Shown: positions 21,366 through 32,029, counted from the stretch's first letter. The stretch: 64,000 bases of DNA from Pseudideonella sakaiensis (GCF_001293525.1 NZ_BBYR01000077.1:1-64000); one strand, 5' to 3'. Program-made: numbers and translations. Notes: generated by a model from the letters alone, not told the origin.

Positions 21366-21400
21366 CCTCAAGTACGCCTCGAGGGGGCGGCAGTTACATG

Positions 21401-22942
21401 TCAGCCCTGGGCTGCCACCCGCTCGGTCTTGCTGTGCAGCTTGTTCAACGCAGCGAGGTAGGCTTTCGCCGACGCGACCACGATGTCCGGGTCCGCCCCG
21501 ACGCCATTGACGACCCGGCCGCCATGCTGCAGGCGGACCGTCACCTCGCCCTGGGATTCTGTGCTGCCCGAGGTGATCGCGTTGACCGAATAGAGCAGCA
21601 TCTCGGCCCCACTTCCGACACGCGACTCGATCGCCTTCAGGCTGGCGTCCACCGGCCCGTTGCCGTCCGCCTCGGCCCGGTGCTCCAGCTCGCCGGCCGC
21701 GAACACCACCGCGGCATGCGGGCGCTCGCCGGTCTCCGAGCGCTGCGACAGCGACAGCAGCCGGTAATGCTCCTGCTCGGCGGTGACGGTCTCGTCCATC
21801 ACCAGCGCGGTGATGTCCTCGTCGAAGATCTCGCTCTTGCGGTCGGCCAGGTCCTTGAAGCGCGCGAACGCGGCATTCACCTCCGCCTCGGACGCCATCT
21901 CGATGCCCAGTTCCTGCAGCCGCTGCTTGAAGGCATTGCGGCCGCTGAGCTTGCCCAGCACGATCCGGTTCGTGCTCCAGCCGACGTCCTCGGCGCGCAT
22001 GATCTCGTAGGTGTCGCGCGCCTTCAGCACGCCGTCCTGGTGGATGCCCGAGGCATGGGCGAAGGCGTTGGCGCCGACCACCGCCTTGTTCGGCTGCACG
22101 ACGAAGCCGGTGGTCTGCGAGACCAGCCGAGAGGCCGGCACGATGTGCGCGGTGTCGATGCCGACCTCGAGGCCGAAGTGGTCGCGGCGGGTCTTCACCG
22201 CCATCACCACCTCCTCGAGCGAGCAGTTGCCGGCGCGCTCGCCGAGGCCGTTGATCGTGCACTCGACCTGCCGCGCGCCACCGATCTTCACGCCGGCCAG
22301 CGAGTTCGCGACCGCCATGCCCAGGTCGTTGTGGCAATGCACGGACCAGACGGCCTTGTCCGAGTTCGGGATGCGTTCGCGCAGGTTGCGGATGAAGCTG
22401 CCGTAGAGCTCGGGAATCGCGTAGCCGACGGTGTCCGGCACGTTGATCGTGGTCGCGCCTTCGGCGATCACGGCTTCCAGCACGCGGCAGAGGAAGTCAG
22501 GCTCGGAGCGGTAGCCGTCCTCGGGCGAGAACTCGATGTCGCCCGACAGGTTGCGGGCGAAGCGCGTGGCCAGACGCGCCTGCTCGAAGACCTGGTCCGG
22601 CGTCATCCGCAGCTTCTTCTCCATGTGCAGCGGGCTGGTGGCGAGGAACAGGTGGATGCGCGTCGAGCGGCCGCCGTGCAGCGCCTCGGCCGCGCGGGCG
22701 ATGTCGCGGTCGTTGGCGCGCGCCAGCGAGCACACCGTGCTGTCCTTGATCGCCTGGGCGATCGCGCGCACGCACTCGAAGTCCCCGTTCGACGAGGCCG
22801 CGAAGCCGGCCTCGATGACGTCCACCTTCAGCCGCTCGAGCTGGCGCGCGATGCGCAGCTTCTCGTCGCGGGTCATCGAGGCGCCGGGCGATTGCTCGCC
22901 GTCGCGCAACGTGGTGTCGAAGATGATGAGCTTGTCGGCCAT
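21401..22942 (-). CDS. leuA: 2-isopropylmalate synthase (bacterial LeuA1 type)
   Basis: A 513-residue enzyme joining acetyl-CoA and 2-oxoisovalerate, first step of leucine synthesis. It begins [22 protein letters not shown] with the metal-binding and catalytic Arg-Asp. [16 protein letters not shown] gives the metal-binding histidines, and [12 protein letters not shown] the conserved glycine-rich segment. The C-terminal third ([22 protein letters not shown] ...) is the regulatory domain for leucine feedback. It starts only 14 bases after the end of the larger synthase gene on the same strand, so both are expected on one transcript. A terminator follows. Confidence 0.95.
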   Translation of the reverse strand: MADKLIIFDTTLRDGEQSPGASMTRDEKLRIARQLERLKVDVIEAGFAASSNGDFECVRAIAQAIKDSTVCSLARANDRDIARAAEALHGGRSTRIHLFLATSPLHMEKKLRMTPDQVFEQARLATRFARNLSGDIEFSPEDGYRSEPDFLCRVLEAVIAEGATTINVPDTVGYAIPELYGSFIRNLRERIPNSDKAVWSVHCHNDLGMAVANSLAGVKIGGARQVECTINGLGERAGNCSLEEVVMAVKTRRDHFGLEVGIDTAHIVPASRLVSQTTGFVVQPNKAVVGANAFAHASGIHQDGVLKARDTYEIMRAEDVGWSTNRIVLGKLSGRNAFKQRLQELGIEMASEAEVNAAFARFKDLADRKSEIFDEDITALVMDETVTAEQEHYRLLSLSQRSETGERPHAAVVFAAGELEHRAEADGNGPVDASLKAIESRVGSGAEMLLYSVNAITSGSTESQGEVTVRLQHGGRVVNGVGADPDIVVASAKAYLAALNKLHSKTERVAAQG

Positions 22943-22956
22943 GGCGGTCTCCTGGG

Positions 22957-24687
22957 TCAGACGGTGGGGGCCGGATCGGCCTGCGGCGCGGGCGCGGCCG
23001 CGGCGGCGGCGGCCCAGCCGATGCCGGCGCGCTGCAGCCCGCTGAGGATGGCGCGCAGCGAGGCGCGCACGATGTCGGTGTCGATGCCCACGCCGAACAG
23101 CGTGCGCGAGCCCGCCGTGCCGGCCGCGCCGATGCGCAGCTCGAGGTAGGCCACGGCGCGCGCGTCGGCGCCGGCACCGATCGCGTGCTCGTGGTAGTCC
23201 AGCACGCGCAGCGGCTGGCCGCAGGCAGCCTCCAGGCCCTGCACGAAGGCGTCGATCGGCCCGGCCCCGCGCCCCTGCACCGGGCGGCGGACGCTGCCGA
23301 GCGTGGCCTCGGCCAGCAGTTGCACGCTGCCGTCCGGCTGGCCCGACAGCGTCGGCGTGCCCACGCGCGGCGCGCCGTCGAGCGCGTACTCGCGCTCGAA
23401 CAGCGCCCACAGGTCGGCGGCCGCGAGCTCGCGGCCCTCGACGTCCATCACCGCCTGCACCCGTTGGCTGAACTCGATCTGCAGGCGACGCGGCAGCTCC
23501 AGCCCATACTCGTTCTCGAGCAGGTAGGCGATGCCGCCCTTGCCCGACTGGCTGTTCACGCGGATCACCGCGTCGTAGCTGCGGCCGAGGTCCTTCGGGT
23601 CCACCGGCAGATAGGGCATGTCCCAGACATCACCGTCGCGGCGCGCGGCAAAGGCCTTGCGGATCGCGTCCTGGTGCGAGCCGGAGAAGGAGGTGTAGAC
23701 CAGGTCGCCGACATAGGGGTGGCGCGGGTGCACCGGCAGCTGGTTGCAGTGCTCGACGCAGCGCCGCACCTCGTCGATGTCGGAGAAGTCCAGCTGCGGC
23801 GAGACGCCCTGGGTGTAGAGGTTGAGCGCGATGTTGACCAGGTCGACGTTGCCGGTGCGCTCGCCGTTGCCGAACAGGCAGCCCTCGATGCGGTCCGCGC
23901 CGGCCATCAGCGCGAACTCGCCGGCCGCCGTGCCTGTGCCGCGGTCGTTGTGCGGATGCACCGAGAGCACGATCGCCTCGCGCCGCGCGAGGTGGCGATG
24001 CATCCACTCCACCATGTCGGCGAAGATGTTCGGCGTCGAGTGCTCGACGGTGGACGGCAGGTTGACGATGCAGGGCCGCTCGGGCGTCGGCTCCCAGACC
24101 GCGGTGACGGCATCCACCACGCGCTTGCTGAACGCGAGCTCGGTGCCGGAGAACATCTCCGGCGAGTACTGGAAGGTCCAGTGCGTGCCCGGCTGGCGTG
24201 CGGCGTGCTCGCGCAGCATCCGCGCATGCTCGGTGGCGAGCGCGACGATGCCGTCCTCGTCGAGGCCGAGCACCAGCCGGCGCATCACCGGCGCGACCGC
24301 GTTGTACAGGTGCACGATCACGCGGCGCGCGCCGACCAGTGATTCGAAGGTGCGCTCGATCAGGTGGGCGCGGGCCTGCGTCAGCACCTGGATCGTCACG
24401 TCCTCGGGGATGTGCCCCTGCTCGATCAGCAGGCGCACGAAGTCGAAGTCCGCCTGCGACGCCGACGGGAAGCCGACCTCGATCTCCTTGAAGCCGATCC
24501 GGACCAGCATCTGGAACATGCGCAGCTTGCGCTGCGGGTCCATCGGCTCGATCAGCGCCTGGTTGCCGTCGCGCAGGTCGGTGCTCAGCCAGACCGGGGC
24601 GCGGGTCAGCACGGCATCGGGCCAGCGGCGGTCGCGCAGGGCGACGGGAGGAAAGGCGCGGTACTTCGTCGAAGGATCGGTGAGCAT
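22957..24687 (-). CDS. leuA: 2-isopropylmalate synthase, long LeuA2 type
   Basis: A 576-residue enzyme of the longer synthase class (TIGR00970-like): [38 protein letters not shown] and [45 protein letters not shown] and the C-terminal regulatory domain are complete; the last 20 residues are a run of Ala/Pro. It catalyses the same step as the next gene, so the pair may have different feedback sensitivity. The start ATG at 24687 is preceded by an inverted repeat and by a leader peptide with an attenuator, which suggests control by charged leucyl-tRNA. Confidence 0.95.
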   Translation of the reverse strand: MLTDPSTKYRAFPPVALRDRRWPDAVLTRAPVWLSTDLRDGNQALIEPMDPQRKLRMFQMLVRIGFKEIEVGFPSASQADFDFVRLLIEQGHIPEDVTIQVLTQARAHLIERTFESLVGARRVIVHLYNAVAPVMRRLVLGLDEDGIVALATEHARMLREHAARQPGTHWTFQYSPEMFSGTELAFSKRVVDAVTAVWEPTPERPCIVNLPSTVEHSTPNIFADMVEWMHRHLARREAIVLSVHPHNDRGTGTAAGEFALMAGADRIEGCLFGNGERTGNVDLVNIALNLYTQGVSPQLDFSDIDEVRRCVEHCNQLPVHPRHPYVGDLVYTSFSGSHQDAIRKAFAARRDGDVWDMPYLPVDPKDLGRSYDAVIRVNSQSGKGGIAYLLENEYGLELPRRLQIEFSQRVQAVMDVEGRELAAADLWALFEREYALDGAPRVGTPTLSGQPDGSVQLLAEATLGSVRRPVQGRGAGPIDAFVQGLEAACGQPLRVLDYHEHAIGAGADARAVAYLELRIGAAGTAGSRTLFGVGIDTDIVRASLRAILSGLQRAGIGWAAAAAAAPAPQADPAPTV

Positions 24688-24723
24688 CGTGGGTTCTCGT
24701 GAAGATCGTCTTCGCAACCCACG
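24688..24723 (-). promoter_or_regulatory. Hairpin directly before the long leuA start codon
   Basis: CGTGGGTT and AACCCACG (24716-24723 and 24688-24695 on the plus strand) form an 8-base inverted repeat that ends at the ATG; a nested GAAGA/TCTTC hairpin lies in its loop. No strong ribosome binding site is visible outside the stem, so the structure could hide translation initiation. Confidence 0.5.
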
Positions 24724-24729
24724 GCCTCG

Positions 24730-24769
24730 AGAAAGACGAACGGCCCGCTGCAGGTTGCATACGGGCCGT
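24730..24769 (-). terminator. Attenuator terminator of the leucine leader
   Basis: On the minus strand ACGGCCCG (24769-24762) and CGGGCCGT (24747-24740) form an 8-base GC-rich stem with a 14-base loop, followed by TCGTCTTTC. It lies between the leader peptide and the long leuA gene, the place of an amino acid attenuator terminator. The T run is imperfect. Confidence 0.7.
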
Positions 24770-24796
24770 CGGATCAAGACGTGAGGACGTGCGTGA

Positions 24797-24856
24797 CTAG
24801 GGGACCCGGTGTGGTTCCTCTAGGGCTAGCAGCGCGAAGCAGGTCTCGAGCGTCAT
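24797..24856 (-). CDS. leuL: Leucine-rich leader peptide (leu attenuation)
   Basis: A 19-codon reading frame reading [19 protein letters not shown], ending in TAG. Four of 19 residues are Leu, three of them within four positions (CTG CTA GCC CTA). CTA is a rare leucine codon in such a GC-rich genome; two in a row of four codons would make the ribosome sensitive to the supply of charged leucyl-tRNA. The frame lies 20 bases after the pssA stop codon, is followed by a stem-loop terminator at 24730-24769, and precedes the long leuA gene. No clear ribosome binding site exists, but TACGAT nine bases upstream could start a leaderless RNA. Confidence 0.78.
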   Translation of the reverse strand: MTLETCFALLALEEPHRVP

Positions 24857-24865
24857 GAGGCGCGC

Positions 24866-24871
24866 ATCGTA
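24866..24871 (-). promoter_or_regulatory. Candidate extended -10 for the leucine leader
   Basis: On the minus strand TGC-TACGAT lies nine bases before the leader ATG, in the gap after pssA. The TG one base upstream makes an extended -10; no -35 is seen. Initiation would be at or just before the leader start codon. Confidence 0.4.
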
Positions 24872-24876
24872 GCACG

Positions 24877-25689
24877 TCAGCGGTGCAGGCCGGCCTCGTC
24901 GGGCTCGTCCGTCGACGTGGCGATCACGCTCACCGGCTTGCCCTTCATCCGCTTCCACACGTAGACCACGTAGCCGGACACCGCATAGGCCAGGAACATG
25001 CCGAACAACACGCTGGGCGGGTGCAGGTTGATCAGCGCGATGCCGAGCGCGATCGCGACGATCACGATGAAGGGCACCGAGCGTTTCAGGCTCAGGTCCT
25101 TGAAGCTGTAGAAGGGCACGTTGGTGACCATCGTCAGCCCGGCGTAGAGCATCAGCGCGAAGGCCGTCCAGGCCAGCGGCTCGAGCTCGCGCACGCCCTG
25201 GATGCCCTGGTCGTCGACGACCCAGACGAAGCCCATCACCACCGCCGCCGCCGCCGGGCTGGGCAGGCCCTGGAAGAAGCGCTTGTCGACCACCGACAGG
25301 TTGGTGTTGAAGCGCGCCAGGCGCAGCGCCGCGCAGGAGCAGTAGACGAAGGCCGCCACCCAGCCGAGCTTGCCCATGCCCTTGAGCGCCCACTCGTAGA
25401 CGATCAGCGCCGGCGCCGCGCCGAAGGACACCATGTCGGACAGGCTGTCCATCTGCTCGCCGAAGGTGCTCTGGGTGTTGGTCATCCGGGCCACCCGGCC
25501 GTCCAGGCTGTCGAGCACCATCGCCGCGAGCACGCCGTAGCAGGACAGGTCGAAGCGCCCGTTCATCGCCATCACGACGGCGTAGAAGCCCCCGAACAGG
25601 GCCGCCAGCGTGAACAGGTTGGGCAGGATGTAGATGCCCTTGCGGCGCGGACGGACCGGGAAGTCCTCGTCCGGGGTCGGGGTGTTCAT
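24877..25689 (-). CDS. pssA: CDP-diacylglycerol-serine O-phosphatidyltransferase
   Basis: A 270-residue inner-membrane enzyme making phosphatidylserine, precursor of phosphatidylethanolamine. The CDP-alcohol phosphotransferase motif is perfect: D-G-x2-A-R-x8-G-x3-D-x3-D in LDGRVARM ... FGEQMDSLSD. About seven hydrophobic segments are visible (for example LFTLAALFGGFYAVVMAM and PFIVIVAIALGIALINL). It sits between ilvC and the leucine leader in the branched-chain cluster, an order common in Betaproteobacteria. A terminator separates it from ilvC, so it probably has its own promoter. Confidence 0.95.
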   Translation of the reverse strand: MNTPTPDEDFPVRPRRKGIYILPNLFTLAALFGGFYAVVMAMNGRFDLSCYGVLAAMVLDSLDGRVARMTNTQSTFGEQMDSLSDMVSFGAAPALIVYEWALKGMGKLGWVAAFVYCSCAALRLARFNTNLSVVDKRFFQGLPSPAAAAVVMGFVWVVDDQGIQGVRELEPLAWTAFALMLYAGLTMVTNVPFYSFKDLSLKRSVPFIVIVAIALGIALINLHPPSVLFGMFLAYAVSGYVVYVWKRMKGKPVSVIATSTDEPDEAGLHR

Positions 25690-25740
25690 GGGGCGCGAGG
25701 ATAACGCAGGGGTGGCGCCGGGCGAACCGCGTGCCGGCGC

Positions 25741-25765
25741 AAAAAGGGCCGCCCGCAGGCGGCCC
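25741..25765 (-). terminator. Rho-independent terminator after ilvC
   Basis: On the minus strand GGGCCGCC-TGCG-GGCGGCCC is followed by TTTTT (25745-25741). The stem is 8 bases, all G-C, with a 4-base loop. It starts about 20 bases past the ilvC stop codon. Confidence 0.88.
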
Positions 25766-25786
25766 ACACGCCGGCCCGGGCGCGCG

Positions 25787-27349
<1,563 letters not shown>

Positions 27350-27497
27350 TCAGGCCGGCGGCGGTAACCGACGGCCCTTGGCGACGCCAGGTGTGGCTTC
27401 GAAAGTCGAACGATGTCCGGAGGCGGCGAGGCGAGCCCGCCGGGGGCCGGCCGGACGCGGTAACGTCCCGCCCACCCGCGGCGTTCAGCGCCTCACG

Positions 27498-29270
27498 TCA
27501 CAGGTCCTCGGATCCCAGCAGCATCTCGGTGATGCCCTTGCCCGCCTGGACCATGGGCCAGACGTTCTCGGTCGGGTCGGTGCGCACGTCGAGGAAGACG
27601 GTGCGGTCCTTCAGCGCGATCGCCTCGCGCAGCGCGCCCTCGACGTCGCCCGGCTTCTCGATCTTCAGGCCGACGTGGCCGTAGGCCTCGGCGAGCTTCA
27701 CGAAGTCGGGCAGCGCGTCCATGTAGCTGTGCGAGTAGCGGCCGCCGTAGTCCAGCTGCTGCCACTGCCGCACCATGCCGAGGTAGCGGTTGTTCAGCGA
27801 GATGATCTTGACCGGCGTCCTGTACTGCAAGCAGGTCGACAGCTCCTGGATGCACATCTGGATCGAGCCTTCGCCGGTGATGCAGAAGACGTCGGACTCC
27901 GGCTTCGCCAGCTTGATGCCCATCGCGTACGGCAGGCCCACGCCCATCGTGCCCAGCCCGCCGGAGTTGATCCAGCGGCGCGGCTCGTCGAAGCGGTAGT
28001 ACTGCGCGGCCCACATCTGGTGCTGGCCGACGTCGGAGGTGATGTAGGCATCGCTGTCGCGGGTCAGCTCCCAGAGCTTCTCGACCACGTACTGCGGCTT
28101 GATGACCTCGCTGCTGTTGCGGTAGGCCAGGCAGTCGCGCTTGCGCCACTCGTTGACCTTGCCCCACCAGGCCGACAGGGCCTGCGCGTCCGGCGCCTGG
28201 CGCGCCTCGCGGATCTGCGCGATCAGCTCCTGCAGCACGTCCTTCACGTCGCCGACGATCGGGATGTCGACCTTCACGCGCTTCGAGATCGACGACGGGT
28301 CGATGTCGACGTGGATGATCTTGCGCTCCACCGACGCGAAGTGCTTCGGATTGCCGATCACGCGGTCGTCGAAGCGGGCCCCGACGGCCAGCAGCACGTC
28401 GCAGTGCTGCATCGTCATGTTGGCCTCGTAGGTCCCGTGCATGCCGAGCATGCCGAGGAACTTCGGGTCGCCGCCGGGCATCGCGCCCAGGCCCATCAGC
28501 GTGTTCGTGCAGGGCACGCCCAGCAGGTCGACCAGCTCGCGCAGCTCGGCCGATGCATTGCCGAGGATGACGCCGCCGCCGGAGTAGATGTAGGGGCGCT
28601 TCGCCGCCAGCAGCAGCTGCACCGCCTTGCGGATCTGCCCGCCGTGGCCCTTGCGCACCGGGTTGTACGAGCGCATCTCCACCGTCGCCGGGTACTGGAA
28701 GGCGGTGCGGCTGAGCGAGACGTCCTTCGGGATGTCGACCACCACCGGGCCCGGCCGGCCGGAACGCGCGATGTGGAACGCCTTCTTCAGCGTCAGCGCC
28801 AGGTCGCGCACGTCCTTCACGAGGAAGTTGTGCTTGACGATCGGCCGCGTGATGCCGACGGTGTCGCACTCCTGGAAAGCGTCGAGACCGATCGCGGCCG
28901 TCGGGACCTGCCCGGTGATGATCACCATCGGGATCGAGTCCATGTAGGCGGTCGCGATGCCGGTCACGGCATTCGTGACGCCCGGCCCCGAGGTGACCAG
29001 CGCGACGCCGACTTCGCCGGTCGCCCGGGCATAGCCGTCGGCCGCATGGATCGCGGCCTGCTCGTGCCGCACCAGCACGTGCTCGATGGTGTCCTGCTTG
29101 TAGAGGGCGTCGTAGATGTACAACACCGCGCCGCCGGGATAGCCCCAGAGGAAGCGGACGCCTTCGGCCTGGAGGCTGCGGACGAGGATTTCGGAGCCGT
29201 TGGGCTCCTCGTGGGGGTGTTGCGGGGGCGCCGAGGCGGCGCGTTTGAGTTCCGCGGCAGACATGTCCAT
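27498..29270 (-). CDS. ilvB: Acetolactate synthase large (catalytic) subunit
   Basis: A 590-residue ThDP and FAD enzyme condensing pyruvate to acetolactate. The catalytic glutamate is in VRHEQAAIHAADGYARATG. The ThDP motif reads ITGEGSIQMCIQELSTC ... LNN, with Glu where many enzymes have Asp (GDG); I believe this is common in this group. ATG 29270 is used because AAAGGTT lies about 7 bases before it; an in-frame ATG at 29306 is possible. First gene of the ilvB-ilvN-ilvC series, divergent from the ECF sigma operon. Confidence 0.96.
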   Translation of the reverse strand: MDMSAAELKRAASAPPQHPHEEPNGSEILVRSLQAEGVRFLWGYPGGAVLYIYDALYKQDTIEHVLVRHEQAAIHAADGYARATGEVGVALVTSGPGVTNAVTGIATAYMDSIPMVIITGQVPTAAIGLDAFQECDTVGITRPIVKHNFLVKDVRDLALTLKKAFHIARSGRPGPVVVDIPKDVSLSRTAFQYPATVEMRSYNPVRKGHGGQIRKAVQLLLAAKRPYIYSGGGVILGNASAELRELVDLLGVPCTNTLMGLGAMPGGDPKFLGMLGMHGTYEANMTMQHCDVLLAVGARFDDRVIGNPKHFASVERKIIHVDIDPSSISKRVKVDIPIVGDVKDVLQELIAQIREARQAPDAQALSAWWGKVNEWRKRDCLAYRNSSEVIKPQYVVEKLWELTRDSDAYITSDVGQHQMWAAQYYRFDEPRRWINSGGLGTMGVGLPYAMGIKLAKPESDVFCITGEGSIQMCIQELSTCLQYRTPVKIISLNNRYLGMVRQWQQLDYGGRYSHSYMDALPDFVKLAEAYGHVGLKIEKPGDVEGALREAIALKDRTVFLDVRTDPTENVWPMVQAGKGITEMLLGSEDL

Positions 29271-29418
29271 GAAGAACCTTTGCGATTTTCTCTGACGAAA
29301 AACCATTGGTGCACCTCTCCACGCCCTCGTGAGGCGGGTGTGGTGCCTGCGCGGTCCGTATGCAGCCGACCGGGTCGGCCGGGCTGCCAAAGACCAGTAC
29401 CTCTGTGATGGAACCCGC

Positions 29419-29484
29419 GATTATCGCATCCCGCCGCGCCCCGCCCGGCGAATTCGGGGACCCTGCTCCCGCGATGCGATAATC
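29419..29484. promoter_or_regulatory. Mirrored divergent promoter region between ilvB and the sigma factor operon
   Basis: A perfect 12-base inverted repeat, GATTATCGCATC at 29419-29430 and GATGCGATAATC at 29473-29484, is separated by 42 bases. Each arm contains GATAAT pointing outward: plus strand 29478-29483 towards the sigma gene (start at 29519) and minus strand 29425-29420 towards ilvB. It can be read as two -10 elements or as paired sites of one regulator. No -35 box is clear. Confidence 0.5.
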
Positions 29485-29518
29485 CCGCCGCCTTCCGGCC
29501 CCGTCTCGCTCAAGCTCC

Positions 29519-30085
29519 TTGGCCACCGACAAAGAACTCGCCGACTTCCTGAAGAGCGTCGAAAAGCGGGCCTTCAAGCGCGCCAGCTATGCAGTGCGCG
29601 ACGAGGACGCTGCGCTCGACATCGTGCAGGACGCGATGATCCGGCTGGCCGAGAGCTACGCCGATCGCCCGGCCGCCGAACTGCCGCTGCTGTTCCAGCG
29701 CATCCTGTCGAACGCGACGATGGACTGGTTCCGGCGCCAGAAGGTGCGCGGCGCGCTGTTCCGCAATTTCTCGGAGTTCGAAGGCGCCGACGGCGCCGAG
29801 GATTTCGACATCCTCGAGACCCTGGCCGCGCAGGACGATGCCGGTCGGCAGGAAAGCGCCGCGGACAGCGTCTCGCGGGCGCAGATTCTGCTTTCGATCG
29901 ATGCCGAGATCGCCCAGTTGCCGGGGCGTCAACGCGAAGCCTTCCTGCTGCGTTACTGGGAGGAACTCGACGTCGCCGAGACGGCTGCCGTGATGGGGTG
30001 CTCCGAAGGCAGCGTGAAGACGCACTGCTCGCGCGCCGTGCACGCGCTGGCCAAGGCTTTGAAGCTTCGAGGGATATCGCTGTGA
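29519..30085 (+). CDS. ECF-type RNA polymerase sigma factor
   Basis: A 188-residue sigma factor of the RpoE/ECF class, started by TTG at 29519 (ATDKELADFLKSVEKRAFKRA). Region 2 has DEDAALDIVQDAMIRLAESY and FQRILSNATMDWFRRQKVR. An acidic linker follows. Region 4 holds LPGRQREAFLLRYWEELDVA and the recognition helix MGCSEGSVKTHCSRAVHALA. Its stop overlaps the next gene in a GTGA arrangement. In Burkholderiales this sigma is usually followed by the same DUF3619, DUF3106 and RDD genes; signal and regulon are unknown. Confidence 0.9.
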   Translation: MATDKELADFLKSVEKRAFKRASYAVRDEDAALDIVQDAMIRLAESYADRPAAELPLLFQRILSNATMDWFRRQKVRGALFRNFSEFEGADGAEDFDILETLAAQDDAGRQESAADSVSRAQILLSIDAEIAQLPGRQREAFLLRYWEELDVAETAAVMGCSEGSVKTHCSRAVHALAKALKLRGISL

Positions 30086-30534
30086 ACCGCCCAGAACCCT
30101 TGCCCCTGTCCTCCTCCGCCGCCGTCGCGTCCGCCCTCGAGGCGCGCTTCGCGCTGCGCGTCGCCTCCGCGCTCGGCGAGGCCAGTGCGGAACTGCCGCA
30201 TGGCGTGTCCGAGCGCCTGGCCTTCGCCCGCCAGCAGGCGCTGGCGCGCGCCCAGGCGGCGCGCACGGCGTCCGGCGCCGTGGTGCAACGCGGCGGCCGG
30301 GGTGCCGCGGCGCTCGCCTGGTTCGGCGGCGTCGGCGGACGCGTCTGGCAATTCGCGTCGGTGCTGCCGCTGCTGGCGCTGGTGATCGGCCTGGTTGCCA
30401 TCCAGGACAGCCACACCCACGCCCAGATCAGCGAGGCCGCCGCGATCGACGTCGACCTGCTCGGCGACGACCTGCCGCCGGAGGCCTACCGTGATGCCGG
30501 CTTCGTCGAGTTCCTGAAGACGCCGCGCAGCTGA
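30082..30534 (+). CDS. DUF3619 membrane protein, possible anti-sigma factor
   Basis: A 150-residue protein with a GTG start overlapping the sigma factor stop. The first 95 residues are cytoplasmic and Ala/Arg-rich (HGVSERLAFARQQALARAQAA). One membrane helix follows (FASVLPLLALVIGLVAIQD) and then a short acidic periplasmic tail ending YRDAGFVEFLKTPRS. A single-pass protein coupled to an ECF sigma gene is what one expects of an anti-sigma factor, but no known anti-sigma motif (for example ZAS) is present. The role is inference. Confidence 0.8.
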   Translation: MNRPEPLPLSSSAAVASALEARFALRVASALGEASAELPHGVSERLAFARQQALARAQAARTASGAVVQRGGRGAAALAWFGGVGGRVWQFASVLPLLALVIGLVAIQDSHTHAQISEAAAIDVDLLGDDLPPEAYRDAGFVEFLKTPRS

Positions 30535-30550
30535 TGCCGCGCGACTGACG

Positions 30551-31429
30551 GTGCGCCGCCCGCCTCGCCTCCCCCTCCCCGTTCGACCTGCCGCCGCGCT
30601 GTCGACGCTGGCCGGGCTCGCCGTCACGGCCAGCCTGGCGCTGGCGCAGGGCGTGGGCGCGCCGGTGCAGGGTGCGAGCGCGCCGGCGGCGCGCGGGGGG
30701 CCGGGTGCAGCACCGGCCCGCGCGGCCGCCGTGCCCGTGGTCCCGGGTGCCGACGCCGACTGGCGCGCACTGTCCGCCGCGCGCCGCCAGGCGCTGGCGC
30801 CGCTGCAGCGCGAGTGGACGTCGATGGAGGCCTCGCAGCGCCTCAAGTGGATCGAACTGGCCGATCGCCTGCCTCGCTTGCCCGAACGCGAGCGCGAGCG
30901 CATCCAGGCGCGGATGGTGGAATGGGCCGGCATGACGCCGGCCGAGCGCGGCCAGGCGCGGCTGCGCTACCTGCAGGCCAAGCGCGCGGCGGCCGGTGAC
31001 GACCGCAGCGAGCGCTGGGAGGCCTACCAGTCGCTGTCCAAGGACGAGAAGGACGAGTTGGCCGCGAAGGCGCGCGCCTCCTCGCAGGCCGCCGCCGCGG
31101 CACGCAAGTCCGGTCCGACCGCGAAGGCGCCGGACCCGGCGCGCACGATCCCGAAGTCGAACGTGGTGACGAACCCGAACTTCGTCGCGGCGCCGAAGGC
31201 CGTCGCGCCCACCGTGATCCAGGCCCGCCCGGGTGCCTCGACCACGCTGGTATCGGCGCCGCCGAAGCCGCCGGCCCACCAGCAGACCGGCCTGCCCAAG
31301 CTCGCCGCCTCGCCCGGCTTCGTGAACCCGCAGACGCTGCTGCCGCAGCGCGGGCCGCAAGGTGCCGCCGCGCTGACCGTGCGCAGCGACGAGGACGAGG
31401 ACGAGGACGAACCGGTGCCGCGCCCGTGA
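30551..31429 (+). CDS. DUF3106 exported protein
   Basis: A 292-residue protein with a GTG start. The signal peptide is AALSTLAGLAVTASLALAQG. The DUF3106 core is WRALSAARRQALAPLQREW ... QRLKWIELADRLPRLPERERERIQARMVEWAGMTPAERGQAR, a helical repeat region rich in Trp and Arg. A Lys/Pro-rich part and a strongly acidic tail (DEDEDEDEP) follow. The function of the family is unknown. It overlaps the RDD gene by four bases (GTGA), which places it in the sigma operon. Confidence 0.8.
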   Translation: MRRPPRLPLPVRPAAALSTLAGLAVTASLALAQGVGAPVQGASAPAARGGPGAAPARAAAVPVVPGADADWRALSAARRQALAPLQREWTSMEASQRLKWIELADRLPRLPERERERIQARMVEWAGMTPAERGQARLRYLQAKRAAAGDDRSERWEAYQSLSKDEKDELAAKARASSQAAAAARKSGPTAKAPDPARTIPKSNVVTNPNFVAAPKAVAPTVIQARPGASTTLVSAPPKPPAHQQTGLPKLAASPGFVNPQTLLPQRGPQGAAALTVRSDEDEDEDEPVPRP

Positions 31430-31983
31430 GCGGCGCCGGCCCGGACGGCGGGGCGCCCGGCGTGGCGGCCCCGGCCCTCGACACGCCCGGCCTGTGGCGG
31501 CGCATGGCCTGTTTCGTCTACGAAGGCGTGCTGCTGTTCGGCGTCGTGATGATCGCCGGCTACCTGTTCTCCTCGCTGACCCAGCAGCGCCACGCACTGA
31601 CGGGTCGCCACGGGCTGCAGGCCTTCCTGTTCGTCGTGCTCGGGATCTACTTCGTCTGGTTCTGGTCGCGCGGCGGCCAGACGGTGGCGATGAAGGCCTG
31701 GCACATCCGCGTGGTGGACGTCGCCGGCCGCCCCGTCACGCAGGCGCGCGCCCTCGCCCGCTACCTGCTGGCCTGGCTGTGGTTCCTGCCGGCGCTGGCC
31801 GTGCTGGCCGCGGCCGGTCTGCGCGGCGGCGCCGTCGCGGCGGTGCTGATCGCCGGGGTCGCCACCTACGCGCTGCTGGCCCGGCTGCATCCGCAGCGCC
31901 AGTTCCTGCACGACGTGGTCTGCGGCACCCGGCTCGTGACCCAGCGGCCGGCACTGCCCGCGCGCCGTCCGCGCGCCGGCTGA
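31426..31983 (+). CDS. RDD family membrane protein
   Basis: A 185-residue protein with a GTG start overlapping the previous stop. The RDD core is visible as GLWRRMACFVYEGVLLFGVVM, where the classic R-x-x-A-x-x-x-D is changed to R-x-x-A-x-x-x-Y-E. It has three to four helices, and SRGGQTVAMKAWHIRVVD and QFLHDVVCGTRLV are typical of the family. RDD proteins are poorly characterised; some are Na+/H+ antiporters. It is the last gene of the sigma operon. Confidence 0.87.
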   Translation: MSGAGPDGGAPGVAAPALDTPGLWRRMACFVYEGVLLFGVVMIAGYLFSSLTQQRHALTGRHGLQAFLFVVLGIYFVWFWSRGGQTVAMKAWHIRVVDVAGRPVTQARALARYLLAWLWFLPALAVLAAAGLRGGAVAAVLIAGVATYALLARLHPQRQFLHDVVCGTRLVTQRPALPARRPRAG

Positions 31984-32016
31984 TCCGCCGACATCTGCCG
32001 GCCACGGCGGCTGCGG

Positions 32017-32022
32017 CACACT
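32017..32022 (+). promoter_or_regulatory. Candidate -10 of the LOG-family gene, leaderless layout
   Basis: CACACT lies seven bases before the ATG at 32030, with no ribosome binding site between. Confidence 0.35.
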
Positions 32023-32029
32023 GCGCGCC

